From contig NZ_JAURWA010000042.1 in NCBI RefSeq assembly GCF_030655195.1, positions 1 to 43,888 on the forward strand: a DNA stretch of 43,888 nt, written 5' to 3'. This document shows positions 14,904-23,159 of this stretch, piece after piece. Below the pieces are notes generated by a model. The model was given only the letters and a program-made list of their open reading frames with translations, was not told where the DNA came from and did not search any database. Position 1 is the first letter of the stretch. Each line of letters opens with the position of its first letter. Source of the DNA: Patulibacter sp. (lineage in GTDB: Bacteria > Actinomycetota > Thermoleophilia > Solirubrobacterales > Solirubrobacteraceae). Both the position numbers and the translations under genes were made by a program.

Positions 14904-15750
14904 ACCCCGCCGCCGGCCGCCGCCGCGCCCGAGGGCGCGGTTGGCAGCGGTCGCAGCTGTAGGTCCCCCGTCCCGCGACGACGCGCTTGATCACCGGCGC
15001 GCCGCAGGCCGGGCACGGCAGGCCCGCGCGCCGGTGGACCGCGAAGTCGTTCTGGAACCACCCCTCGACGCCGTCGACGTGACGGAAGTCGTCGATCGTC
15101 GCGCCGCCCGAGGCGATCCCGTGCTCCAGGGACACCCGCACGCCCTCCGCGAGCAGCGCGCACTGCGACCGGGTCAGCCGGTCCCCCGGCCGCTGCGGGT
15201 GGACGCGCGCGAAGAACAGCGCCTCGTCGGCGTAGATGTTGCCCACGCCCGCGACGACCAGCTGGTCGAGCAGGAGCGCCTTGATCGGGGACCGGCGGGT
15301 CCGGACCGCGGCGTGCAGCGCGGCGCCGTCGAACGCGTCGCCGAGGGGCTCGGGACCGAGGCGGTCGTCCAGGTACGCGGCCGCCGCGGCGTCGTCGGCG
15401 AAGAACCGCCCCGTCCCGAAGCGGCGCGGGTCGCAGAAACGCACGACGGTCCCGTCGTCGAGCGTCAGGACGACCCGCTGGTAGGGCACGTCGTCCGCGG
15501 CGCCGACGAGCAGCGTGCCGGTCATGCGCAGGTGCAGCAGGAGGGTGCCGGCGTCCGTCCGCCAGACGAGGTGCTTGCCGCGGCGCTGCAGCGCGAGGAT
15601 CCGTCGTCCGACGAGGGCGGCCTCCGTGCCCGCGACGTCGTCCGGGTCGCACCAGCGGGGGTCGAGGATCTCGAGCCCCTCGACGATCCGGCCCTCGAGG
15701 TGCGGCCGCAGCTGCCGCGTGATCGTCTCCACCTCGGGCAGCTCGGGCAC
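14902..15750 (-). CDS. mutM: Formamidopyrimidine-DNA glycosylase
   Basis: MutM excises 8-oxoguanine and formamidopyrimidines and nicks the abasic site. The 282-residue protein starts with the diagnostic PELPEVE, making Pro2 the catalytic imino nucleophile and Glu3 the general acid; this fixes GTG 15750 as the start. It retains the conserved Lys in RRGKHLVW, the helix-two-turns-helix region (VGNIYADEALF), and the C-terminal zinc finger (CPACG, later CDRCQ). A TACCGT hexamer ends 7 bp before the start codon. It stands between the convergent glutaredoxin gene and deoB upstream. Confidence 0.96.
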   Translation of the reverse strand: MPELPEVETITRQLRPHLEGRIVEGLEILDPRWCDPDDVAGTEAALVGRRILALQRRGKHLVWRTDAGTLLLHLRMTGTLLVGAADDVPYQRVVLTLDDGTVVRFCDPRRFGTGRFFADDAAAAAYLDDRLGPEPLGDAFDGAALHAAVRTRRSPIKALLLDQLVVAGVGNIYADEALFFARVHPQRPGDRLTRSQCALLAEGVRVSLEHGIASGGATIDDFRHVDGVEGWFQNDFAVHRRAGLPCPACGAPVIKRVVAGRGTYSCDRCQPRPRARRRPAAG

Positions 15751-15757
15751 CCCTCCG

Positions 15758-15763
15758 ACGGTA
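15758..15763 (-). promoter_or_regulatory. Candidate -10 (TACCGT) for a leaderless mutM mRNA
   Basis: Minus-strand TACCGT is separated from GTG 15750 by 7 bases. The GGAGG between them looks like a ribosome site but would lie upstream of the transcript if this -10 is used. Confidence 0.45.
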
Positions 15764-15806
15764 CGGACCGGGCACGGGCGACGCCTCGTGGAGCGGGTGG
15801 GCGGGC

Positions 15807-17024
15807 TCAGCCGCCGGGGACCGGGGCGGCGTCCGGCAGGAACGAGCGACCCGGCACCCGGTCGGTGCCGGCGCCCGACAGCCAGTGCAGGACGGTCGCC
15901 CCGACGTCGGCCAGGGTCCCGTCGTGCCGGGAGCTCAGCGGGGCACCGTCGGGACCGGCGGCCACCGCCAGCAGCGGCGCGTGCTCGCGGGTGTGGAAGG
16001 CGTGGGGCGCGGCGGGATCGACGCCGTGGTCGGCGGTCAGGACGAGCAGGTCGGAGGGCCGCAGCCGCGGCAGCCACCGGCCGACCGCGGCGTCGACGCC
16101 CCGCAGGGCCGCGTGGAAGCCGGCGGTGTCCTTGCGGTGGCCGTAGCGGTCGTCGGTCTCGACGAGGTTGACGAACGCGAGTCCGCCGGGGAGCGCGTCG
16201 AGCAGCCCGTCGACCGCCTCGATGCCGGCCGCGTTGGTCGACGCCGGGGTGGTCGCGTCGAAGCCGCGGCCCGCGAAGACGTCGACGACCTTGCCGACGC
16301 CGTGCACCGGGACGCCGCGGTCGCGCAGCTCGTCGAGGTGCGACCGCGACGGTGCGGGGGTCGCGACGTCGAGCCGACCGCCCGTGCGGCGGAAGGCCCC
16401 GGGAGGCCCGGTGAACGGCCGGGCGATCACGCGTGCGGGGCGCGAGGCGTCGGGCAGGCCCGTGTGGAGCCGGCGGCAGAGCGCGTGGAGCTCCCCCTCG
16501 GCGAGGACGTCGGCATGTGCGGCGACCTGCAGCACCGAGTCCACCGACGACGTGTAGAGGATCGGCCGACCGCTGCGCAGGTGCTCCGGCCCCCAGCGGT
16601 CCAGCGCGCGCAGACCGTCGCTGACCGCACCGCTCAGGAGCGGCAGGCCGGCGGCCCGGCCCATCAGGCCGAGCTCGTCGGCGGGCACGCCGGTCGGCCA
16701 GCTCGGCAGCTCGTCGGGGGCGGCGACGCCCATGAGGCCCCAGTGGCCGGAGATCGAGTCCTTGCCCGGACCGATCGCGGCGAGCCGTCCGTGGACGGCG
16801 GGCCGGGGCGACGGCGGGACGCCCTGCACGGCGGTCAGGTGCCCCAGGCCGAGGCCGCCGAGGACCGGCAGGTCGAGGCCGCCCTCCAGTCGCGCCAGGT
16901 GGCCGATCGTGTCGCAGCCGGCGTCCCCGTAGTCGGCGGCGTCGGGCAGGGCACCCACCCCGCAGGCGTCGAGCACGACGACGAACGCACGACGGGCCGT
17001 CGACGGGCGGTCCGGCCCGCTCAC
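15807..17024 (-). CDS. deoB: Phosphopentomutase (DeoB) with altered active-site motif
   Basis: DeoB interconverts (deoxy)ribose 1- and 5-phosphates in nucleoside salvage. The 405-residue alkaline-phosphatase-superfamily protein has Asp19 in VVVLDACGVGALPDA, DTIGH, the NLVETDDRYGHRKD metal block, LTADHGVDP, and AFHTREHAPLL, so the metal ligands are kept. The nucleophile segment, KDT-x-TGHWE in familiar DeoB proteins, reads KDSISGHWG here (residues 88-96): both Thr are Ser and the Glu is Gly. GTG 17024 overlaps the upstream stop by 4 bp (GTGA), so it is translationally coupled to the membrane protein before it. Confidence 0.87.
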   Translation of the reverse strand: MSGPDRPSTARRAFVVVLDACGVGALPDAADYGDAGCDTIGHLARLEGGLDLPVLGGLGLGHLTAVQGVPPSPRPAVHGRLAAIGPGKDSISGHWGLMGVAAPDELPSWPTGVPADELGLMGRAAGLPLLSGAVSDGLRALDRWGPEHLRSGRPILYTSSVDSVLQVAAHADVLAEGELHALCRRLHTGLPDASRPARVIARPFTGPPGAFRRTGGRLDVATPAPSRSHLDELRDRGVPVHGVGKVVDVFAGRGFDATTPASTNAAGIEAVDGLLDALPGGLAFVNLVETDDRYGHRKDTAGFHAALRGVDAAVGRWLPRLRPSDLLVLTADHGVDPAAPHAFHTREHAPLLAVAAGPDGAPLSSRHDGTLADVGATVLHWLSGAGTDRVPGRSFLPDAAPVPGG

Positions 17025-17764
17025 CGGCCGTCGCCGGGCACCTCGTCCTGGGCGCGGACGCGGCGCCAGTCCGGGGCGATGGTCAGGGAGCGCAGCACGG
17101 GCCGGAAGACGGTCTCGTCGATGCGGCGGAACGACGAGTTCGTGGAGTACGCGTCGATGACGATCTCGCGCCCACCGACGAAGACGTGGGTGGAGCGGAT
17201 CGTGCGCGGGCGACCGAGGACGTTCGCCGTCCCACGGACCTGGATCGCGGGGAGCCCGTCGTAGCGCGTCACGACCGCGGCCTTGCGGACGAAGCTCGCC
17301 TCGCGCTGACGTGACGCGGAGAGCAGGTCGCGGCGGGCGACCTGCAGCTCCTCGCGCGTCGCCGGCCCCTTCCGGCCGCGGGGGTAGATCCAGATCGAGA
17401 CGATCCCCGGACCGCTCGAGACGACGCAGCGCAGGTACGGCTGGTTCTCGTCGGGGAGCGCGCCGCGGTCGTCGCACCCGCGCGTGGTCCACGGGTCGCG
17501 CGGCAGCTTGACCAGGGTGCCCAGGCCGATGTTCTGCACCGTGAAGCCCCCGCTCGGCGGCGACGGCCGGACGATCTCGGTGGGCCGCGTGCGCTCGCGT
17601 CCCCCGCCGAGGAGCGGCATCAGCAGGATCGCGACGGCGAAGACCACGACCGCGGCGGGCCCCAGACGGAACCAGGACCGGCGATCGGCGGCGGGACGGG
17701 CGCCGGGCGGACCGAACGTCGGGCGCCGCGGGATGCGACGAGGCGTGCGCGGGGCGGAGGCCAC
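17021..17764 (-). CDS. Unknown single-pass membrane protein coupled to deoB
   Basis: I do not recognise a family. The 247-residue protein has a basic N terminus, one membrane helix (LGPAAVVVFAVAILLMPLLG, about residues 35-54) and an extracytoplasmic domain of about 190 residues. That domain contains two Cys (GCDD and RCVVSS) that could form a disulfide, and beta-rich segments such as IVSIWIYPRGRK. GTG 17764 was chosen because CAGAAT ends 6 bp upstream; an in-frame GTG at 17782 would add six residues. Its stop overlaps the deoB start. Confidence 0.7.
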   Translation of the reverse strand: MASAPRTPRRIPRRPTFGPPGARPAADRRSWFRLGPAAVVVFAVAILLMPLLGGGRERTRPTEIVRPSPPSGGFTVQNIGLGTLVKLPRDPWTTRGCDDRGALPDENQPYLRCVVSSGPGIVSIWIYPRGRKGPATREELQVARRDLLSASRQREASFVRKAAVVTRYDGLPAIQVRGTANVLGRPRTIRSTHVFVGGREIVIDAYSTNSSFRRIDETVFRPVLRSLTIAPDWRRVRAQDEVPGDGR

Positions 17765-17770
17765 CGGGCG

Positions 17771-17776
17771 ATTCTG
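17771..17776 (-). promoter_or_regulatory. Candidate -10 for the membrane protein-deoB operon
   Basis: Minus-strand CAGAAT lies 6 bp before GTG 17764, giving leaderless geometry. If used, it excludes the in-frame GTG at 17782 as the start. Confidence 0.35.
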
Positions 17777-17817
17777 GCGCACCGGGTGGATCGGCGCCCC
17801 GGGGCCCCACCGACCGA

Positions 17818-18786
17818 TCAGGCGTGCTGGGCGCGCGGGTGCGCGTCCCGGTACACGTCCTGCAGGCGTTGGGCCGAGAGGTGCGTGTACATCTGCGTCG
17901 TGGCGATGTCGGCGTGGCCGAGCATCTCCTGCAGGGTCCGCAGGTCGCAGCCGCCGGCCAGCAGGTGGGTCGCGAAGCTGTGGCGCAGGGTGTGCGGGCT
18001 CATGCGGTCGTCGAGGCCGGCGCTCTTGGCGTGGCGCTGGACGATCTTGTAGAGCCCCTGCCGGCTGAGCTTCCCGCCGCGCGCGTTGACGAAGAGCGCG
18101 CGTTCACTGCCTCCGCCGACCATCGTGCCGCGGCCGTCGCGGACGTACCGCACGAGCGCGTCGATCGCCCGCCGTCCGACCGGGACCATCCGCTCCTTGC
18201 TGCCCTTGCCACGGGCACGGAGCATCGCGTCCTCCAGGTCGACGTCGCCGATCTCCAGACCCGTGGCCTCGCTGGCGCGCAGGCCGCAGGCGTACATCAG
18301 CTCGAGGATCGCCTTGTCGCGCAGCACGATCGGCTCGGCGCTGCCGTCGCGGCCGGGCATCGCCAGGAGCTTGGCGACCTCGGCGCGGGTCAGGACCTTC
18401 GGCAGCTGTTCGCGCTTCTGGGGCCCGCGCACGTCGGCGGTCGGGTCCGCATCGAGCAGCCCCTCGCGACGGACGTGGCGGTAGAAGGACCGCAGGCAGG
18501 CGGCCTTGCGCTGCACGGTCGCCGCGGCGGCAGGCTTGCGCACCGTGCCCTCGGGGCCCGGGCTGCCCCCGGCCAGGCCGTCGAGGAAGGCGCTGATGTC
18601 CTCACCCGTGGCGCTCAGCACGTCGTGCTCGCGTGCCTCCATGAACTGGGCGTACTGGCCCAGATCGGACCGGTAGGCGTCGAGGGTGTTGCGCGACAGG
18701 CCGCGCTCGAACTCCAGGTACGCCAGGAAGTCGAGGACGAGCCCCTGGACGGTGGGGAGCGTGGTGGCCGCGGCGGTTGGCTGCAT
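17818..18786 (-). CDS. xerD: XerD-type site-specific tyrosine recombinase
   Basis: XerD resolves chromosome dimers at dif together with XerC. The 322-residue protein has the N-terminal SAM-like core-binding domain (VLDFLAYLEFERGLSRNTLD) and the catalytic domain. Catalytic residues appear in order: Arg in YACGLRASEATGL, Lys near RGKGSKERMVPVG, His-x-x-Arg in SPHTLRHSFATHLL, His in LQEMLGHADI, and Tyr in TTQMYTHLS. Length and genomic context mark it as the housekeeping enzyme rather than a phage integrase. ATG 18786 is preferred, with a transcript probably starting about 150 bp upstream at a GATAAT element. Confidence 0.94.
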   Translation of the reverse strand: MQPTAAATTLPTVQGLVLDFLAYLEFERGLSRNTLDAYRSDLGQYAQFMEAREHDVLSATGEDISAFLDGLAGGSPGPEGTVRKPAAAATVQRKAACLRSFYRHVRREGLLDADPTADVRGPQKREQLPKVLTRAEVAKLLAMPGRDGSAEPIVLRDKAILELMYACGLRASEATGLEIGDVDLEDAMLRARGKGSKERMVPVGRRAIDALVRYVRDGRGTMVGGGSERALFVNARGGKLSRQGLYKIVQRHAKSAGLDDRMSPHTLRHSFATHLLAGGCDLRTLQEMLGHADIATTQMYTHLSAQRLQDVYRDAHPRAQHA

Positions 18787-18945
18787 GGACGCCGTCTGGA
18801 TGCGCCCTCCCGGCCCGGCCCCCTGCCGCGTGCAACGGGCCGCCCGCCCGTTGCAACGAACGGTGCGACGGCGCGGATCCCCCCGGTCCTGACGACGGAG
18901 GGCGACACGCCGCCCCCGAACCGTCCCGAGGGCGCGCGCGAGGGG

Positions 18946-18953
18946 ATTATCCT
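18946..18953. promoter_or_regulatory. Near-symmetric -10 region between xerD and a lipoprotein gene
   Basis: ATTATCCT gives TATCCT on the plus strand (18948-18953), 7 bp before GTG 18961, and GATAAT on the minus strand (18951-18946), about 150 bp upstream of xerD. With its flanking GG it forms the near-palindrome GGATTATCC. A shared bidirectional core is plausible. Confidence 0.5.
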
Positions 18954-18960
18954 GCGGGTC

Positions 18961-19785
18961 GTGAGAGCACTGAACGGCGTCGCCGTCGTCCCGCTGGTCG
19001 CCCTGGCCGTCGCGCTGACCGGGTGCGGTGCGAAGGACGACGTCGCCCCGCCGGCCGACGCGCTCCCGAGCGGGGGCGGGCGCCCGCCCGCGACGGTCGG
19101 CCTCCCGTCCGACCCGAACGACCGTGCGAGCCCGAAGGGCGTCGTGATGCTCGTCCGTGGCGGCGGCTGGGCCGGTCCGGATCCCGCGACGATGCGGGCG
19201 CAGCGTCCCGCGGCGCGCTTCCTGCAGGAGTCCGGCTTCATCACGGTCTCGCCCGACTACCGTGCGGGGACGCAGGGGTTCCGCGACCTCCTCGCCCGCT
19301 ACGACCAGACCCGGAAGCGGTTCCCGAACGACCGCGTCTGCCTCTTCGGGCAGTCGGCCGGCGGGCACCTCGCACTCCTCGTCGCCTCGCGACGCCCCGA
19401 CGTGGCGTGCGTCGTGAGCCAGGCGGCCCCGACCGACCTCACCGCGCTCGCCCGCGACGCGCCCGGCGCCCCGACCGCCGGGTGGGCGCGTCGCGCGTTC
19501 GGTGCGGACGGCCTGCGCAGGTACAGCCCCAGCGCCGTGGCGTCGACGCTGCGGATGCCCGTCCTCCAGATCGCGGCGGAGAACGACCGGTACGTCCCCA
19601 TCGCCCAGGTGCGCCGGCTCGAGAGCGCGCTGCCCGCCGGTCGGCTCGTCGTCCTCGGGGCAGGGTCCGCGCCGTTCGTGCACTCCACCGTCGACGCGGA
19701 CCAGCTCGCGAAGGCGGGCGAGACGCAGAACGCGTTCCTCGAACGGAGCCTCGCCTCGAGCGGCGGGCGCGGGACGACGCCGTGA
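18961..19785 (+). CDS. Alpha/beta-hydrolase (esterase-like) lipoprotein
   Basis: The 274-residue preprotein begins with a lipoprotein signal (VVPLVALAVALTGC) whose lipobox LTGC predicts lipidation of Cys21. The mature part is an HSL/acetylesterase-like hydrolase. RGGGWAG takes the oxyanion position (Arg in place of the usual His of HGGGW), GQSAGG holds the nucleophile Ser, the likely acid is Asp in AENDRYVPI, and the His lies in PFVHST. It acts outside the membrane; the substrate is unknown, perhaps acyl groups of envelope glycans given the neighbouring locus. GTG 18961 fits both the signal peptide and the -10 element. Confidence 0.85.
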   Translation: MRALNGVAVVPLVALAVALTGCGAKDDVAPPADALPSGGGRPPATVGLPSDPNDRASPKGVVMLVRGGGWAGPDPATMRAQRPAARFLQESGFITVSPDYRAGTQGFRDLLARYDQTRKRFPNDRVCLFGQSAGGHLALLVASRRPDVACVVSQAAPTDLTALARDAPGAPTAGWARRAFGADGLRRYSPSAVASTLRMPVLQIAAENDRYVPIAQVRRLESALPAGRLVVLGAGSAPFVHSTVDADQLAKAGETQNAFLERSLASSGGRGTTP

Positions 19786-19837
19786 GGCTCCCCGGGTGCT
19801 CGTCGCTCGTGCACGTGCGACCACGCCCCGACGGACG

Positions 19838-19843
19838 TAGGAT
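19838..19843 (+). promoter_or_regulatory. Candidate -10 for the GT2 gene
   Basis: TAGGAT ends 8 bp before ATG 19852, so the message would have a leader of at most a few bases. No Shine-Dalgarno sequence is present. Confidence 0.45.
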
Positions 19844-19851
19844 GCGCCGAC

Positions 19852-20805
19852 ATGGCACCGACAGGGGCTGAGACGCCCGCACCAGCGGACCACGAGCGGC
19901 CGGACGACGCCTCGACGACCCCCCGGATCACCGTCGTGATCCCGGTCTGGGGCGCCCACGCCGCGTACGTCCCCGAGGCCGTGGCGACGGTGCTGCAGGA
20001 CGACGTCCCGGTCCGGGTGCTCCTCGTTGACAACGCCGCCGACGAGCCCGTGCCCGCACCGGTCGGGGCGGAGGTCCTGCGGCTGCCGGAGCGCCTAGCC
20101 GTCGGTGCGGCACGCAACGCCGGCCTGTGGGCGGTCCGCACGCCGTACGTCATGTTCTGGGACGCGGACGACCTGATGCTCCCGGGGACGCTGACGCGCC
20201 TGATGTCCGTCCTCGACGCGGACCCGGGGACCGTGGCCGTCACGGCGCAGAGCCGGACCTGGACGCCCGAGGGCGGCCCCCGCGAGATCTGGCCGTGGCC
20301 CCGCGACCCGATGTACCGCTTGTGCAACCGGCGGCGGCTGTTCGCCCTGATCTCGACCGTCCTCAACCCGTTCACGACGACGGGACCGGCGCTGCTGCGC
20401 ACCGCGCCGACGAAGGACGCCGGCGGGTTCGCCGAGGAGATCGAGTTCTTCGAGGACTGGTCGCTGTCGACGCACCTCGCCATCCGCGGACGGGTGCGGA
20501 TGCTTCGCGCGGAGGGCCGGCTCTACCGCGTCCACGGCGACTCGCTGAGCCTCGGGCATCTCGACCACCCCGACCAGCGGCTGTGGCTCGCCGGCATGCG
20601 CCGACGCATCCGCCGCGACCCCGTGACGCCGGTCTGGCTCCGGGTGGCGATGCCGCTTGTGTGGGTCGGCCACGTCCTCCGCGTCCGCCGCGCGGTCCGG
20701 CCCGACGTCGGGCTGGGGCTCTACGAGGACGCGCTCGGTCAGGGTGGCGCGACCCCTGGTGCGGCGGACGCCGGGGCCCCGACGCCGGGACCGGGGACGC
20801 CGTAG
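19852..20805 (+). CDS. GT2-family glycosyltransferase
   Basis: The 317-residue protein has a disordered N terminus (about 23 residues) followed by a GT-A fold. It carries the ITVVIPVWG strand (about 25-33), VLLVDNAADEPVPAPVG, the donor/metal motif FWDADD (about residues 102-107), and an acceptor-side EFFEDWSLSTHLAIRG block that supplies the usual catalytic acidic residue. One hydrophobic stretch near the C terminus (WLRVAMPLVWVGHVL) may touch the membrane. It probably adds a sugar to the repeat unit of the local polysaccharide. It converges with the acyltransferase gene 30 bp away. Confidence 0.88.
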   Translation: MAPTGAETPAPADHERPDDASTTPRITVVIPVWGAHAAYVPEAVATVLQDDVPVRVLLVDNAADEPVPAPVGAEVLRLPERLAVGAARNAGLWAVRTPYVMFWDADDLMLPGTLTRLMSVLDADPGTVAVTAQSRTWTPEGGPREIWPWPRDPMYRLCNRRRLFALISTVLNPFTTTGPALLRTAPTKDAGGFAEEIEFFEDWSLSTHLAIRGRVRMLRAEGRLYRVHGDSLSLGHLDHPDQRLWLAGMRRRIRRDPVTPVWLRVAMPLVWVGHVLRVRRAVRPDVGLGLYEDALGQGGATPGAADAGAPTPGPGTP

Positions 20806-20835
20806 CCGCCGCGTCACGGCCGACGCCGCTCGCCG

Positions 20836-21387
20836 TCAGGGCGTGCGGTCGACCTCACGGGAGAACGACGACTCGCGCATCGGCTCGACGACGCCGCGCT
20901 TGACCACCGAGTTCGGCGGGACGTCGGACGTCACGAAGTTCGCTGCGCCGACGATGGACCCCTCGCCGATCGTGACGTTGCCGATGATGATCGCTCCCGG
21001 GTAGATGGCGACCCGGTCGCCGATCCTCGGTGCCCGGCCGTGGGCGTCCCCGCCGATCGACACGTTGTGGGAGATCAGCACCTCCGACCCCAGGTGCACG
21101 CCGGGCCCGATGAGGATCCCCATCGGGTGGGGCAGCCGGAGGCCCGGACCGATCTCGATGTGACCGGTCCAGTCCATGCCGTGCTTCGACACGAGGACCT
21201 GCCGCCAGAACCACCCCAGGTACCGCGGGGAGGCGTTCGCCAGCCGGTACAGCAGCACGGCGTGGAGCGACGGGTTCGTCACGAGGCGCGGGAGGAAGGC
21301 GAGCCGGCTCTTCCGGGGCGAGTCGCCCCGGTCCCGGTACAGCGCGCGGTAGTCGGCGGTGAAGAGTTCCCAGAACGTGGGGGCCAT
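20836..21387 (-). CDS. Hexapeptide-repeat acyltransferase, serine-acetyltransferase-like
   Basis: The 183-residue protein forms a left-handed beta-helix. Its repeats run from HIEIGPGLRLPHPMGILIGP through VLISHNVSIGGDAHGRAPRI to AIIIGNVTIGEGSIVGAANF. The HPMGILIG and GGDAHG elements resemble the CysE catalytic region, but the helical N-terminal domain is shorter than in CysE. The chromosomal setting suggests it O-acetylates polysaccharide precursors rather than serine. ATG 21387 has its own TATACT promoter about 32 bp upstream, so it is not part of the methyltransferase operon behind it. Confidence 0.85.
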   Translation of the reverse strand: MAPTFWELFTADYRALYRDRGDSPRKSRLAFLPRLVTNPSLHAVLLYRLANASPRYLGWFWRQVLVSKHGMDWTGHIEIGPGLRLPHPMGILIGPGVHLGSEVLISHNVSIGGDAHGRAPRIGDRVAIYPGAIIIGNVTIGEGSIVGAANFVTSDVPPNSVVKRGVVEPMRESSFSREVDRTP

Positions 21388-21418
21388 CGGATTCCCGTGT
21401 CGGTCGGTGGGGCGTCGC

Positions 21419-21424
21419 AGTATA
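21419..21424 (-). promoter_or_regulatory. Candidate -10 (TATACT) for the acyltransferase gene
   Basis: A consensus-like TATACT on the minus strand sits 31 bp before ATG 21387. The predicted start near 21412 leaves a leader of about 25 bases with a weak GGGAA ribosome site. Confidence 0.6.
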
Positions 21425-21453
21425 GGTCGGTGGGCGAGCGCGATCCGGAGGCC

Positions 21454-22257
21454 TCAGCGACCGTCCGTCCGCTGCGCCAGCACGACGAGATCCCAGGGGC
21501 GCCCGAGTCGCAGGCGCCGGTCCAGATGGGCGACGAGGCGCACCACGCCGGCGGGGACGTAGCCCACCGTGGGGTCGCCGAACACGACGCGCCCCTGGAG
21601 GCGCCAGACCGCGATCAGCGCCCGCAGGAGCCCGTACATGCAGGTGCCACGCGCCAGGACGGTGAAGCCCGCGTCGCGCAGGAGCGCGTCGAGCTGCGCC
21701 GGGGCGTAGCCCTCCCGGACGTGGGCGGGATCGAACGGCGCGGGGGGCATCGGCACGCTCACGAGCGCCGTGCCGCCCGGCCGGACGACCCGTGCGAGCT
21801 CGGTGGCCGCCCGGCGCTCGTCCTCGATGTGCTCGAGGACCTCGAAGCACACCGCGCTGTCGAAGGACGCGTCGTCGAACGGCAGGTCGGTCAGGGACGC
21901 GCGGTGTTGGGTGTGCCCCGGACGATCGTCGCCGGCGGGCGGGTCGAGGTCCACGTGGGCGACGCTCCGGACGCCGCGCTGCTCCGCGAGGAACGCGTCG
22001 TACAGGCCGTCCCGACCGGACCCCGCGTCGAGCACGGCGCCCGTCACCCCCGGGCCGCCCGCGACCAGGGCGCGGAGCACCGGCGTCTGCGCGATGCGCC
22101 GGGCGTCGTCGAACTGCCCGGGCCGGAGCGGTCCCCGGGCGAGGAGGCGACCGATGCGCCGTGCGGTCCCGCCCCGCCCGACCGGAGGGGCGTCGGCCGT
22201 TGTCTCGTCCCGCGGGACCGCCGCCGTCACGGGCGATCCGCCGTCCCCCACGCTCAT
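21454..22257 (-). CDS. Class I SAM-dependent methyltransferase (Methyltransf_11 type)
   Basis: The 267-residue protein has SAM motif I VLDAGSGRDGLYDAFLAE, an acidic motif II (VAHVDLDPPAG), and SFDSAVCFEVLEHIEDERRA followed by LARVVRPGGTALVSVPM, the usual order for small-molecule or sugar methyltransferases. No membrane anchor is evident. It is the last gene of a four-gene minus-strand operon, and its ATG 22257 overlaps the preceding stop by 4 bp (ATGA). A role in methylating a glycan or glycolipid intermediate is inferred from context. Confidence 0.88.
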   Translation of the reverse strand: MSVGDGGSPVTAAVPRDETTADAPPVGRGGTARRIGRLLARGPLRPGQFDDARRIAQTPVLRALVAGGPGVTGAVLDAGSGRDGLYDAFLAEQRGVRSVAHVDLDPPAGDDRPGHTQHRASLTDLPFDDASFDSAVCFEVLEHIEDERRAATELARVVRPGGTALVSVPMPPAPFDPAHVREGYAPAQLDALLRDAGFTVLARGTCMYGLLRALIAVWRLQGRVVFGDPTVGYVPAGVVRLVAHLDRRLRLGRPWDLVVLAQRTDGR

Positions 22258-23159
22258 CGGGCCCGCAACCACATGGATCCGGGGTTGAACGCGTGCGCCA
22301 TCTGCGGCACCGCCCGCGCCACGACGTCGGGGTGCTCCCGGGCCAGCGCGGCGTTCCCCAGGACGACCTCGTAGCGGTCGTTGCCCGACAGGTAGGCCTG
22401 CAGCAGGTACTGCTCGGCCCAGTAGACCTCGAGGTCGGAGAACCACGCCTTGGGGTACTCCCACGGGAGGAAGATGTCGTGGATGTGGACGAGGACGCCC
22501 GGGCGCAGCCGCGGGAGGACCTCGAGGATCACGAAGTTGACGTCGCTCCCGAGCTTCACGGTGTGGGTCGTGTCGACGAACAGGACGTCGCCCGCCTCGA
22601 GCTCCTCGAACCTGGCGAGCGGCACGTCGACCGCCGACACGAGGTGCAGGTCGGCGCTGGCCCGGATGGCCGTCCGGAGCTCCTCCCGCGCGAACGGGTC
22701 GTAGACGTCGTGGCGCAGCGGCGAGCCATCGGCGGCGTTCTTGGCGGCCGCGGCGGCGATCACCGTCGTGGAGTGCCCCGACCCCAGCTCCACGACCCGA
22801 CCGGGCGCCGCCCAGCGGATGACGGCGTGCAGGACGTCGGCGTCCAGCGGACCGAAGAACCCGTTGGCGTAGTGGTACTCCGCAGGGTCGGCCCCCGGCT
22901 CGACGGGCGGGGTGAACTCGGGGAACCGGGGCGCCAGGTCCTGCTCGAACGTCGCGCGCTGTGCGTCGAGGTCGAACGCGACGCCCGGCATCGCGCTCGG
23001 CGTGCTCCAGCGGGCGGGGGGCTCGGCCCGCCAGTCGGGCACCGGGCTGTAGAAGTCGCGCCGCACCACGTCGAACCCGAGCGCGCCGCCGGTGCGCTGG
23101 AGCGCGGCGCGGAGGCCCAGGCGCCTGGCGGCGTGCCGGAGGGCGGCCGTTCTGTTCAT
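22254..23159 (-). CDS. Class I SAM-dependent methyltransferase (Methyltransf_24 type)
   Basis: The 301-residue protein has motif I RVVELGSGHSTTVIAAAAA (about residues 124-142). It also has the family-typical VLFVDTTHTVKLGSDVNFVI and VLVHIHDIFLPWEYPKAWFS blocks, whose Asp/His residues resemble metal-dependent O-methyltransferases such as those acting on sugars. ATG 23159 overlaps the upstream GT4 stop by 4 bp, and its own stop overlaps the next methyltransferase, so all four genes are tightly coupled. The probable substrate is a saccharide of the local polysaccharide. Confidence 0.87.
   Translation of the reverse strand: MNRTAALRHAARRLGLRAALQRTGGALGFDVVRRDFYSPVPDWRAEPPARWSTPSAMPGVAFDLDAQRATFEQDLAPRFPEFTPPVEPGADPAEYHYANGFFGPLDADVLHAVIRWAAPGRVVELGSGHSTTVIAAAAAKNAADGSPLRHDVYDPFAREELRTAIRASADLHLVSAVDVPLARFEELEAGDVLFVDTTHTVKLGSDVNFVILEVLPRLRPGVLVHIHDIFLPWEYPKAWFSDLEVYWAEQYLLQAYLSGNDRYEVVLGNAALAREHPDVVARAVPQMAHAFNPGSMWLRAR

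Noticed and set aside
17818..18786. Phage or island integrase
   Set aside because: Sequence, length and position in the conserved block fit chromosomal XerD; no attachment repeats or phage genes are seen.
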